A stretch of 64,000 nt of DNA, taken from Streptomyces mangrovisoli (GTDB taxonomy: Bacteria; Actinomycetota; Actinomycetes; Streptomycetales; Streptomycetaceae). Each line of letters starts with the position of its first letter. The stretch's first letter is position 1. The stretch covers positions 147,733-211,732 of the forward strand of contig NZ_LAVA02000058.1 in assembly GCF_000974985.2 (NCBI RefSeq), given 5' to 3'. Below, piece after piece: positions 15,777 through 23,983 of this stretch. The translations under genes were made by a program, and so were the position numbers. The notes under the pieces are model-generated. The model was not told the origin of the DNA. It ran no database searches and worked only from the letters and a program-made list of their open reading frames with translations.

Positions 15777-18502
15777 GGATCGAGGTCAACGGCCGTACGC
15801 ACGAGGAGGATCCGCGTCCCGGCCAGTGTCTGCGCACCTATCTGCGTGAACGCGGCTGGTTCGGAGTGAAGAAGGGCTGCGACGCGGGCGACTGCGGTGC
15901 CTGCACGGTCCATGTCGACGGCGAGCCGGTGCACAGCTGCCTGTACCCGGCCTTCCGCGCCGACGGCCGTGCGGTCACGACGGTCGAGGGGCTCGCCTCC
16001 CCCGACGGCGAACTCCACCCGGTGCAGCGGAGGTTCCTCGACGCCCAGGGCTTCCAGTGCGGCTTCTGCACTGCCGGCTACCTGATGACCACGGCGGCCC
16101 TGGACCGGGAGCAACTCGCCGACCTGCCCCGGGCGTTCAAGGGCAACCTGTGCCGCTGCACCGGCTACCGGGCCATCGAGGACGCGGTGCGCGGCGTCCG
16201 GCACGTGGAGAGCCCGGAGGCGGGCGAGTCCGTCGGCCGCAACCTGCCCGCCCCCGCCGGACCCCAGGTGGTCACCGGCACGGCCCGCTACACCTTCGAC
16301 ATCGACGTGCCGGGCCTGCTGCACATGAAGCTGCTGCGCTCCCCGCACGCGCACGCCCGCATCGCCGCGATCGACACGGCGGCGGCCCTGCGCGTGCCGG
16401 GCGTGCACGCCGTGTTCACCCACCACGACGCCCCCGAACGGCACTTCTCCACCGCCCGCCACGAACACCCCGAGGAGGACCCGGACGACACCCGGGTCCT
16501 CGACGACACGGTCCGGTACATCGGCCAGCGGGTCGCCGCCGTCGTGGCCGACAGCGAGGCCGCCGCGGAGGAGGGCTGCCGCCGCGTCGAGGTGACGTAC
16601 GACGTGCTGCCCGCCGTGCTCGACCCGGAGGAGGCGATGCGGCCGGGCGCGCCCGTCGTGCACGACAAGGACGCGACGACGGCCCGCATCGCCCGACCGC
16701 GCGACAACGTGGTCGGCGAGGCGCACGGCGAGATCGGTGACGTCGAGGCGGGGTTCGCCCAGGCGGACGCCGTGTACGAGGCGACCTTCCGCACCCAGCG
16801 GGTGCAGCACGCCAGTCTGGAGACGCACGGCGCGGTGGCCTGGTTCGACGAGGACGGCCGGCTGACGGTGCGCACCAGTTCGCAGACGCCGTTCCTGACC
16901 CGCCGCGCCCTGTGCGCGCTCTACGGCCTCCCCGCGGAGAAGGTGCGGGTGGTGGCGGGGCGGGTCGGCGGCGGCTTCGGCGGCAAGCAGGAGATGCTCG
17001 TCGAGGACGTCGTCGCGCTGGCCGTGCTGCGGCTGCGGCGGCCGGTCAAGCTGGAGTACACCCGCGCCGAGCAGTTCCACGGCGCCACCACCCGGCATCC
17101 GTTCACCGTCCGGGTGAAGGCGGGCGCCCGCCGCGACGGCACCCTCACCGCCCTCCAGCTGCGGGTCGTGGCCAACACCGGGGCGTACGGCAACCACGGG
17201 CCCGCGGTGATGTTCCACAGCGTCGGCGAGTCGATGGCGGTCTACCGCGCCCCGCACAAGAAGGTCGACGCCTACTCCGTCTACACGCACACCGTCCCGG
17301 CGGGCGCCTTCCGCGGCTACGGCCTCGGGCAGGTGATGTTCGCCGTCGAGTCCGCCTTCGACGAACTGGCCCGCCGACTCGGCCTGGACCCGCTGGAGTT
17401 CAAGGCCCGCAATGTCATCGGCTCCGGTGAACCCATGGTCACCCCGGGCGGGCACGAGGAGGATCTGCACATCGCGAGCTACGGCCTCGACCAGTGCATC
17501 GGCATCGTCCGCCGGGCTCAGGCGCGCTACGCGGACGAACGTGCCCCGGACGGCTGGCTGGTCGGCGAGGGTGCCGCGCTGGCGATGATCGCGACCGGGC
17601 CGCCCGGCGGCCACATCGCCGACGCGCGGGCGCGGCTGCTGTCGGACGGCACCTTCGAACTCTCGGTCGGGACGGCCGAGTTCGGCAACGGCACGACCAC
17701 CGTGCACCGGCAGATCGCGGCCGGTGAACTCGCCTGCACCGTCGACCGGATCACCGTCCGCCAGTCCGACACCGACGTCGTGCCGCACGACACCGGGGCG
17801 TTCGCGTCCACCGGGGTGGTCGTCGCGGGCAAGGCCACGCTGCGCGCCTCCCGCGCCCTCGCCGACCTGCTGCTCGACTTCGCCGCCGCGCATCTGCGCG
17901 TCCCGCGCGCCGACTGCCGGCTCGCCGACGAGGCCGTACTGCACCCGGGCGGGCGCCTGCCGCTCAAGGAGCTGTACGCCTCGGCCCGCGCGGTCGGTGT
18001 CGAGTGCGCCGCCGACGGGCACTTCGGCGGCACCCCGCGCTCCGTCGCGTTCAACGCGCAGTGGTTCAGGCTCGCCGTCGATCCCGGCACGGGCGAGATC
18101 CGCATCCTGCGCAGTGTGCACGCCGCCGACGCGGGCACCGTCATGAACCCCATGCAGTGCAGGGGGCAGGTCGAGGGCGGGGTCGCGCAGGCGCTGGGTG
18201 CCACGCTCTTCGAGAACGTACGGATCGACGCGCGCGGCGAGGTCGAGACGGCCGCCTTCCGCCGCTACCGGCTCCCCCAGTACGCCGACATCCCGCGCAC
18301 CGAGGTCCACTTCATGGAGACCACGGACGCCATCGGCCCGCTCGGCGCCAAGTCGATGAGCGAGAGCCCCTTCAACCCGGTGGCGCCCGCCTTCGCCAAC
18401 GCGCTGCGCGACGCGACCGGCGTCCGCTTCACGGAACTCCCCCTGACGCGCGACCGGGTGTGGCTGGGGCTGCGGGACGCGGGGGTGGCGGAGGGGACCT
18501 GA
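15773..18502 (+). CDS. Fused [2Fe-2S] and molybdopterin-binding subunit of xanthine-dehydrogenase-type enzyme
   Basis: A 909-residue fusion of what are often two subunits. Residues 1-150 carry both [2Fe-2S] clusters: a plant-type set Cys36, 41, 44, 56 and an alpha-helical set Cys96, 99, 127, 129 (QCGFCTAGY, CRCTGY). From about 160 onward is the Mo-pterin domain (TGTARYTFDIDVPGLLHMKLLRSPHAHARI; GRVGGGFGGKQ; AFRGYGLGQ). The active-site loop reads GPLGAKSMSES with Glu864, in place of the xanthine dehydrogenase form G-V/L-G-E. The start GTG at 15773 overlaps the previous stop. With the PucR neighbour, a purine or N-heterocycle hydroxylase is likely; the substrate is not proven. Confidence 0.9.
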   Translation: MRIEVNGRTHEEDPRPGQCLRTYLRERGWFGVKKGCDAGDCGACTVHVDGEPVHSCLYPAFRADGRAVTTVEGLASPDGELHPVQRRFLDAQGFQCGFCTAGYLMTTAALDREQLADLPRAFKGNLCRCTGYRAIEDAVRGVRHVESPEAGESVGRNLPAPAGPQVVTGTARYTFDIDVPGLLHMKLLRSPHAHARIAAIDTAAALRVPGVHAVFTHHDAPERHFSTARHEHPEEDPDDTRVLDDTVRYIGQRVAAVVADSEAAAEEGCRRVEVTYDVLPAVLDPEEAMRPGAPVVHDKDATTARIARPRDNVVGEAHGEIGDVEAGFAQADAVYEATFRTQRVQHASLETHGAVAWFDEDGRLTVRTSSQTPFLTRRALCALYGLPAEKVRVVAGRVGGGFGGKQEMLVEDVVALAVLRLRRPVKLEYTRAEQFHGATTRHPFTVRVKAGARRDGTLTALQLRVVANTGAYGNHGPAVMFHSVGESMAVYRAPHKKVDAYSVYTHTVPAGAFRGYGLGQVMFAVESAFDELARRLGLDPLEFKARNVIGSGEPMVTPGGHEEDLHIASYGLDQCIGIVRRAQARYADERAPDGWLVGEGAALAMIATGPPGGHIADARARLLSDGTFELSVGTAEFGNGTTTVHRQIAAGELACTVDRITVRQSDTDVVPHDTGAFASTGVVVAGKATLRASRALADLLLDFAAAHLRVPRADCRLADEAVLHPGGRLPLKELYASARAVGVECAADGHFGGTPRSVAFNAQWFRLAVDPGTGEIRILRSVHAADAGTVMNPMQCRGQVEGGVAQALGATLFENVRIDARGEVETAAFRRYRLPQYADIPRTEVHFMETTDAIGPLGAKSMSESPFNPVAPAFANALRDATGVRFTELPLTRDRVWLGLRDAGVAEGT

Positions 18503-18506
18503 GCCC

Positions 18507-18706
18507 GTCCCCGGCGGTGACGGGGGCCGGGGAACCCGGCGGTAGCGGGGGCCGGGAACCCGGCGGTGACGGGGGCCGGGAACCCGGCGGTGACGGGGAC
18601 CCGGGAACCCGGCGGTGGCGTGGGCCCCGGGGACCCGGCAGTGACAGGTACCCGGTAACCCGGCAGTGGCACGGACCCGGGGACCCGGCAGCGCCACGGG
18701 CCCGGA
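18507..18706 (+). repeat. Degenerate G-rich tandem repeat after the molybdoenzyme operon
   Basis: About seven imperfect copies of a unit of 26-32 bases built on CCCGGCGGTGACGGGGGCC. They become more diverged towards the right and fill the gap between the molybdoenzyme stop and the end of the MerR-fusion gene. The strand is strongly G-rich and is read through in several frames without a plausible protein. It may act as a terminator or as structured DNA. Confidence 0.75.
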
Positions 18707-18718
18707 TCGCGGTGGCGT

Positions 18719-19834
18719 TCACACCACGAGCAGGCGCAGGCCGAGGTCGGCCGTGTCGAGCCCGGCCAGCTCCCCGTTGCGCTCGGCCCAGCGGCCGGAC
18801 GCCAGATCGTCGCCGAGCGCGCGCACGGCCCGCCGCTCCGCCTCGGGCCCGACCCGCGTCCAGACCGACATCGCGCGGCGCACCCGGTGGTCCAGATACG
18901 CCCCCGGGCGCCGCCAGTACGCCTCGAACAGGCCGTCGGCGCAGTCCCACGGCACCAGCACCGGCTCCGCGCGGGCGCCGAGCGCGTCGGCCATGCCATC
19001 CAGCGGGGGAAAGTCCGCCAGGAGGTCGCCGAACTCGGGCAGATAGTCGCGGGTCAGCCAGAACCGGTCCCGCCATCCGGGCTCGCAGGCGTCGAACGTC
19101 AGCACCACCACCCGACGGGCCACGCGGCGCATCTCGCGCAGGCCCGCGATCGGGTCGCGCCAGTGGTGGACGGTGGAGACGGCCATCGCCGCGTCGAAGG
19201 ACCCGTCGGCGAAGGGAAGCCGCTCCGCGGCGGCGGCCACGCAGCGGGCCGCGCCGGCGGGCCGCTGCGCCCGCATGACCGCCGACGGCTCCACCGCCGT
19301 CACGTCACGGTCGCCGGGCTCGTAGGAGCCGGTGCCGGCACCGACGTTGAGTACCGTCCGCGCGCCTTCGAGAGCGGCCCAGATCCGCGCGGCGATCCGC
19401 GGGTCGGTGCGCCGGGTCGCGGTGTAGGCGCCGCCGATCGCGTCGTAGAGCCGCGCTCCGAGCATCTGGAGCTGTTCCTCCGGTGTCACCGTCGCCCCCG
19501 TCGCCCGCGCCCGCAGTTCGTCGTCGATGGCCGCCACCATCGCGTCGGCGTGGGCGCGCCGTTCCAGCAGCAGGGCGCGCAGCCGGCGCAGGTGCGCGAC
19601 CGCGTCGCCCGCCGGGTCGCCGACCAGGTCCGCGACCTCCCGCAGGCCGAACCCCAGGCGCCGGTAGGCGAGTACCTCGCGCAGGCGTTCCACGTCGCCG
19701 GGCGAGTAGGCCCGGTATCCGGCCGCGGTGCGCGCCGACGGGCGTACCAGCCCGATCTCGTCGTAGTGATGCAGCGTGCGGACGCTCACGCCCGCCAGCC
19801 CGGCAACGCGTCCCACCGTCAGGTGCTCCTCCAC
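18719..19834 (-). CDS. MerR-family regulator fused to a SAM-dependent methyltransferase domain
   Basis: A 371-residue two-domain protein. Residues 1-70 are a complete MerR winged helix-turn-helix (LTVGRVAGLAGVSVRTLHHYDEIGLVRPS ... GYRAYSPGDVERL). A coiled-coil helix follows at about 75-110. From about 127 the sequence is a class I methyltransferase: RLYDAIGGAYTATRRTDPRIAARI, then motif I at 161-170 (VLNVGAGTGS), the acidic VEP at motif II and a VSTVHHWRDP post-motif. In effect it is a one-piece regulator whose usual effector domain is replaced by an SAM-binding enzyme fold. The GTG start is leaderless relative to a textbook MerR promoter. The hydrolase at 19908 is read in the same direction upstream. 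Confidence 0.8.
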   Translation of the reverse strand: MEEHLTVGRVAGLAGVSVRTLHHYDEIGLVRPSARTAAGYRAYSPGDVERLREVLAYRRLGFGLREVADLVGDPAGDAVAHLRRLRALLLERRAHADAMVAAIDDELRARATGATVTPEEQLQMLGARLYDAIGGAYTATRRTDPRIAARIWAALEGARTVLNVGAGTGSYEPGDRDVTAVEPSAVMRAQRPAGAARCVAAAAERLPFADGSFDAAMAVSTVHHWRDPIAGLREMRRVARRVVVLTFDACEPGWRDRFWLTRDYLPEFGDLLADFPPLDGMADALGARAEPVLVPWDCADGLFEAYWRRPGAYLDHRVRRAMSVWTRVGPEAERRAVRALGDDLASGRWAERNGELAGLDTADLGLRLLVV

Positions 19835-19841
19835 GGCGTCG

Positions 19842-19872
19842 ACTATGCGGCCTGACGTGGCGTGAGGGTCAA
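19842..19872 (-). promoter_or_regulatory. MerR-type promoter with 19-bp spacer and dyad operator
   Basis: Read on the minus strand: -35 TTGACC (19872-19867), a 19-base spacer, and -10 CATAGT (19847-19842). The spacer contains the dyad CCTCACG-CCA-CGTCAGG, with arms matching at 6 of 7 positions. A 19-bp spacer with an internal dyad is the hallmark of MerR-activated promoters. The expected transcript start falls on or next to the GTG at 19834, implying a leaderless, self-regulated mRNA. Confidence 0.7.
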
Positions 19873-19907
19873 GCCGCAGACCTCGGCGGGCCGCGGTCGG
19901 TGCACGC

Positions 19908-20789
19908 TCAGCCGGTGTGCTCCACCACCGCGTCGATGATCTCGGGCCACAGCTCGCGGGGGCGGTCGTGGCCCATGTCGGGGATGATCAACAGCCGTGC
20001 GCCGGGCACGAGTTCGGCGGTGCGGCGGCCGCCGCTGACATCGATCAGGGTGTCGTCGAGACCGTGCACGACCAGGGTCGGCACGTCCAGCTTGCGCAGG
20101 GCGTCGGCGCGCGAGCCGCTGAGGATCATCGCGCCGAGATGGCGGCCGACCCCGGCGGGGTAGTAGGCGCGGTCGTAACCGGCGGCGGCCGCCTCGCGGA
20201 GCACCGCGGGATCGCCGTACCGCTTGGATGCCCACACCAGGTCCCGGTCCGCCGCCGCGATGTAGCCCTCGCGGTCCGACGGCTTCGGGGTGAGCAGCGC
20301 CGCCTGGGCCTCGGGGGTGGGGCGGCCGTACTCCTCCTCGCCGGTGGAGGACATCATCGACGTCAGGGTCAGCACCCGGTCCGGCCGGATGACGGCCATC
20401 GTCTGGGCGATCATTCCGCCCAGCGACGCTCCGACCACGTGGGCGCGTTCGATGCCGAGCACGGTGAGCAGGTCCAGGCCGTCCTCGGCCATGTCCTCCA
20501 GCCGGTACGGCACCATCGCGACGGCGGTCGCCAGGTCGCCCGAGGTCACCGCGGCGACGAACCGGCCGACGTCCACCGGGTGGTCGTCGAACCTGGTGGA
20601 CAGGCCGGTGTCCCGGTTGTCGTACCGGATCACATGGCGGCCGCGGTCGGCCAGCGCACGGCAGAAGTCCTCGTGCCAGGCGATCATTTGGGCGCCGTAG
20701 CCCATCACGAGCAGGACCGGAGGATCGGAGGGGTCGCCGAACGTCTCGTAGGCGAGGGAGATTCCGGGGGACACTTCGGCGATCGGCAT
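19908..20789 (-). CDS. Alpha/beta hydrolase
   Basis: A 293-residue alpha/beta-fold hydrolase. The oxyanion region is LLVMGYG. The nucleophile Ser lies in VVGASLGGMIAQ (about residue 118), the acid is in VVHGLDDTLID, and the His is in IIPDMGHDRP. The order and length fit the proline-iminopeptidase/esterase group seen widely in Streptomyces. It lies 12 bases downstream of the acetyltransferase gene on the same strand, so the two form an operon. The substrate is unknown. Confidence 0.85.
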   Translation of the reverse strand: MPIAEVSPGISLAYETFGDPSDPPVLLVMGYGAQMIAWHEDFCRALADRGRHVIRYDNRDTGLSTRFDDHPVDVGRFVAAVTSGDLATAVAMVPYRLEDMAEDGLDLLTVLGIERAHVVGASLGGMIAQTMAVIRPDRVLTLTSMMSSTGEEEYGRPTPEAQAALLTPKPSDREGYIAAADRDLVWASKRYGDPAVLREAAAAGYDRAYYPAGVGRHLGAMILSGSRADALRKLDVPTLVVHGLDDTLIDVSGGRRTAELVPGARLLIIPDMGHDRPRELWPEIIDAVVEHTG

Positions 20790-20801
20790 GAGTCGATCTT
20801 C

Positions 20802-21434
20802 TCAGGCGGAGCCGGTGGGCCGCATCCGGGTTGTCCCGCCCTGGGCGCGTGTCGTCAGGTCCTCGTCCGTGATGGCGCGGAGCACCCGGCACGGCGTGCC
20901 GACCGCGACCGTCATCGGCGGGATGTCACGGCTGACGACGCTGCCGGCGCCGACGACCGACCCGTGGCCGATGCGGACGCCGGGCAGGACCACGGCGTTG
21001 CTGCCGATCCACACCTTGTCCTCGATGACGATGGGCTCGGAGAACCGGCCGAAGTCGGCCCGCCGTGACGGGTGCACCGGGTGTCCGGTCGTCGTCAGCG
21101 TCACGCTGGGCGCGATCATCACGCCGTCGCCTATGCGGATGTCCACGTCGTCGACGAACGTCAGGTTCACGTTGCCGAAGAAGTCGTCGCCGATGTGGAC
21201 GTTGCTGCCGAAGCCGGCGTGGAACGGCGGGAGCAGCACGGTGCGTTCACCGACCGAGCCGAGGATCTCGACGAGCAGGGACCGGCGTCTGTCCGCCTCG
21301 CTCGGAGGCGTGTGGTTGTACGCGAAGATCTGGTCCGTGCGGCGACGCGAGGCCTGGAAGGCCGCCTCCGACTCGGTGTAGACCAGCCCCTTCGCTATCC
21401 GGGCCAGGACTTCTTCCTCGTGCGCGTCCGTCAT
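20802..21434 (-). CDS. Sugar O-acetyltransferase (LacA/Maa type, left-handed beta-helix)
   Basis: A 210-residue hexapeptide-repeat acetyltransferase that moves acetyl from acetyl-CoA to a sugar hydroxyl. The N-terminal MAC domain spans residues 5-60 (EEVLARIAKGLVYTESEAAF). The left-handed helix follows, with the catalytic His in TLTTTGHPVHPSRR and the CoA-binding end VWIGSNAVVLPGVRIGHGSVVGAGSVVSRD. Length and motifs match galactoside/maltose acetyltransferases. It is the first gene of a two-gene unit with the hydrolase downstream. A 17-bp direct repeat (TCGGAGTCTTCGG units) lies 20-55 bases upstream of its start. Confidence 0.9.
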   Translation of the reverse strand: MTDAHEEEVLARIAKGLVYTESEAAFQASRRRTDQIFAYNHTPPSEADRRRSLLVEILGSVGERTVLLPPFHAGFGSNVHIGDDFFGNVNLTFVDDVDIRIGDGVMIAPSVTLTTTGHPVHPSRRADFGRFSEPIVIEDKVWIGSNAVVLPGVRIGHGSVVGAGSVVSRDIPPMTVAVGTPCRVLRAITDEDLTTRAQGGTTRMRPTGSA

Positions 21435-21452
21435 GACGGGAGGCTTCCTTCG

Positions 21453-21487
21453 TCGGAGTCTTCGGTCGGTCGGAGTCTTCGGCCGGT
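21453..21487. repeat. Two-copy direct repeat upstream of the acetyltransferase
   Basis: TCGGAGTCTTCGG followed by YCGG occurs twice with a 17-base period in the gap between the acetyltransferase gene and the divergent GNAT gene. It could be a regulatory direct repeat for either gene. Confidence 0.5.
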
Positions 21488-21578
21488 CGGCGTCCCGAGC
21501 CTACGTGTCTCCCGAGAGGATCGGGGGCGCCGGAAAACCGGTCGTCGGCTCGGCCGTCTCCTGGCACAGTGACGGTTC

Positions 21579-22544
21579 ATGGAGGACTCCGGGCTCGTGT
21601 CGGCGGCGGACGTGCGGCTCATGCAGGACCTGGCACAGCGGGTCGTCGCGGTCCGGCCGGATCTGGTCAACAGTGATGCCTCGCTCGGCGAGCTGGCCTG
21701 GATCTGGGGGAAGGGCCACGCGAGCGAGGGCGCGAGCTGGCGGCGTCGGCTGTGGTTCGCCGACGGCGTCGCGGTCGCGTGGGGCTGGGTCCAGCTGCCG
21801 CGCCGGGTGCGGCGCGGCGACGGGTCGGTGAAGGACGTGACCCACGCCTATCTCCAGTACCAGGTCCATCCCGACCACCGCGGGCTGGTCGACGACGTGA
21901 TCGAGTGGTACGACGCCGTGGCGGCGGGCGTCGAGCGCACCGTGGTGCCCAGCGCCGCCGACGCGTTCGGCCTCGGGCGGTGGAGGGCGTACGGCTACGA
22001 GACCGATCCGGACTCGCTCGGCGACTCGGGGTCCTGGACGCAGCTCAACGTGCGCGACCTCGACGACCTGGACGAACCCGGCGGTCCCGGACGGCCCTTG
22101 CTGCCGGACGGGTTCCGGTTCCGCACCGCCGAGGAGGCCGGGGCGCGCGCCGTGGTCCAGGCCCATGTCGACGCCTGGGCCCCGACGACGTACACGGCCG
22201 AGGCGTACGAAGGGGTGCGGCGCACGCCGCCGTACCGCGGCGATCTGCACGTCCTGGTCGAGGCGCCGGACGGGACGATGGCCGCGTCGACGATCATGTG
22301 GCTCGACGAGGCGAACTCGACCGCGGAGTTCGAGCCGGTCGGCACGCATCCCGGCTACCGGCGGCGCGGACTCGGCCGCGCGATGCTGCTGCACGGGATG
22401 CGTCTGGCGCGCGACGCCGGGGCCGGTCACATGACGGTGGCCTGCCTGGGAGCACCGGGGCATCCCGCGGCGCGTGGCCTCTACTACGGGGTCGGGTTCC
22501 AGAAGTTCACCCGGGACGCGCCGTTGATCAGGCCCGCCCGGTGA
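21579..22544 (+). CDS. GNAT-family N-acetyltransferase (two-domain)
   Basis: A 321-residue protein with a GNAT-like N-terminal half (about 1-150, including YQVHPDHRGLVDDVIEWYD) and a clear C-terminal GNAT domain. The C-terminal acetyl-CoA loop is EFEPVGTHPGYRRRGLGRAML (about 245-265), followed by VACLGAPGHPAARGLYYGVGF. Two-domain GNATs include mycothiol synthase and antibiotic-modifying enzymes; nothing here specifies the acceptor. It is divergent from the acetyltransferase/hydrolase operon. Confidence 0.85.
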   Translation: MEDSGLVSAADVRLMQDLAQRVVAVRPDLVNSDASLGELAWIWGKGHASEGASWRRRLWFADGVAVAWGWVQLPRRVRRGDGSVKDVTHAYLQYQVHPDHRGLVDDVIEWYDAVAAGVERTVVPSAADAFGLGRWRAYGYETDPDSLGDSGSWTQLNVRDLDDLDEPGGPGRPLLPDGFRFRTAEEAGARAVVQAHVDAWAPTTYTAEAYEGVRRTPPYRGDLHVLVEAPDGTMAASTIMWLDEANSTAEFEPVGTHPGYRRRGLGRAMLLHGMRLARDAGAGHMTVACLGAPGHPAARGLYYGVGFQKFTRDAPLIRPAR

Positions 22545-22663
22545 AGGGAGTTCGCCTCACAGCCACTTCACATCCGGCCCGCCGAACCGCCGTCCCCACA
22601 GCCGCCTCACACCCGACGCGCAGGTCGGCGTGACGTTCGTCTCCCCCGTCCGCCAACTCCCTT

Positions 22664-22681
22664 CTACCGCGCTCGCGGTAG
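22664..22681. promoter_or_regulatory. Palindrome upstream of the sensor kinase gene
   Basis: CTACCGCG-CT-CGCGGTAG is a perfect 18-bp inverted repeat, 57 bases before the kinase start. The same element, with one base changed, lies at 24676-24693 in front of the RND exporter. It is a candidate binding site for the LuxR-type response regulator encoded between them. Confidence 0.6.
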
Positions 22682-22738
22682 GCGGCGATGATCCCCTGGA
22701 GTGACGTCGGGGTCCGCGTCGCCCTTTAGCCTCGCCGT

Positions 22739-23983
22739 GTGCAGACAGACAGGTGGCCTCGATGGCCGTGCGGGCCGGCGACGCTCGTGCCCGCCTGTCT
22801 CGCCACCACCCTGTGTGTTTTCAATGTGGAGATGTCCGCCGACTTCGGCAGCCGGTCCTTCGGCTGGCCGGGGATCGATCTGTCGGTGGCCCTGGTCTCC
22901 GGTCTGGTGCTCCTGGCGAGGCGGCGGGCGCCCTTCTGGGTGCTGGGCGTGCTCCTCGCCCTGTCCGTCGGCTACCAGGCCGGGGGCGGCACCATCGCCA
23001 TGACCCTGCCGTCGGTGGAGGTCGCCCTCTACACGGTGGCGCTCCAGACCCGGCGGGTCGCCGCCTGGGCCACCGCGCTGGTGGCCGTGTGCTGGGCGGT
23101 GGTCACGACCGTCGCGTTCGGCTCCGGCCCCTGGCAGAGTCCGCAGCGGCTGGGCGTCATCGCCTGGATCGCCGCCGCGGTGGCGCTCGGGGACGCCGTG
23201 CGCAGCCGCCGCGCCGTGGTCGACGCGCTGCGGGAACGGGCCGAGCGCGCCGAGCGCACCAAGGCCGAGGAGGCGGCCCGGCGGGTCGTCGAGGAGCGGG
23301 TGCGCATCGCCCGGGACCTGCACGACGTCGTGGCGCACCAGTTGATCCTCATCCACGCGCAGGCGGGTGTCGGCGTGTACCTGGAGGAGTCGGGCGCGGC
23401 GGCCGATCCGGCCCTGCTGCCGCAGATCCGGGACGGGGCGAAGGCCGCGCTGGAGGAGTTGCGGGACCTGGTCTGCGTGCTGGCGCCGCCGGACGAGGAC
23501 GGCGCGCCGTACCAGCCGACCCCGCGCCTCGACCGGCTCCCGGACCTGGTGGTCTCCTGCCGGCACGCCGGTCTGGAGGTCGAGCTGCGGGAGTACGGCG
23601 CCGCGGTGGAACTGTCGGCGGCGGTCGACGTGGCGGCGTACCGGATCGTGCAGGAGGCCCTGACCAACGTGCACCGCCACGCCGGGGTCGAGCGGGCCAC
23701 CGTCGAACTGGACTGGGGGCGCGAGCGCCTGCGGCTGCGGGTGCTCAACGGGCCCGGGACGGTCGGCGGCCGGACGGGTCCGAAGGGACCCGGGAACGGG
23801 CGGGGCACGGTGTCGATCAAGGAGCGGGCGTCGGCGCTGGGCGGCCGCGCCCGGCTCGGTCGGCAGGGCGGCGGGTTCCTCGTCGAGGCGGAGCTGCCGT
23901 ACCGGGGGACGGTGGGGCGCCGGTTCGAGGGACCGGCGGCGGAGGGTCCCGGGGCCCATGGCACGGCGGAGGCCGGAGTATGA
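22739..23983 (+). CDS. Sensor histidine kinase (HisKA_3, NarL-type system)
   Basis: A 414-residue membrane kinase. An N-terminal membrane region with about five helices (residues 15-150) is followed by a coiled linker. The HisKA_3 dimerisation domain has phospho-acceptor His195 in IARDLHDVVAHQLILIHAQAG. A HATPase_c domain follows (VDVAAYRIVQEALTNVHRHAG; GRGTVSIKERASALGGRARLG). There is no obvious extracytoplasmic sensor, so it probably senses within the membrane. Its stop overlaps the response regulator start (ATGA). The palindrome at 22664 lies in its promoter region. Confidence 0.9.
   Translation: MQTDRWPRWPCGPATLVPACLATTLCVFNVEMSADFGSRSFGWPGIDLSVALVSGLVLLARRRAPFWVLGVLLALSVGYQAGGGTIAMTLPSVEVALYTVALQTRRVAAWATALVAVCWAVVTTVAFGSGPWQSPQRLGVIAWIAAAVALGDAVRSRRAVVDALRERAERAERTKAEEAARRVVEERVRIARDLHDVVAHQLILIHAQAGVGVYLEESGAAADPALLPQIRDGAKAALEELRDLVCVLAPPDEDGAPYQPTPRLDRLPDLVVSCRHAGLEVELREYGAAVELSAAVDVAAYRIVQEALTNVHRHAGVERATVELDWGRERLRLRVLNGPGTVGGRTGPKGPGNGRGTVSIKERASALGGRARLGRQGGGFLVEAELPYRGTVGRRFEGPAAEGPGAHGTAEAGV

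Noticed and set aside
18507..18706. A CRISPR-like array
   Set aside because: The units are contiguous and diverging with no unique spacers, and no cas genes are present. The same holds for the repeats at 51835-52135, 56889-56985 and 61192-61242.
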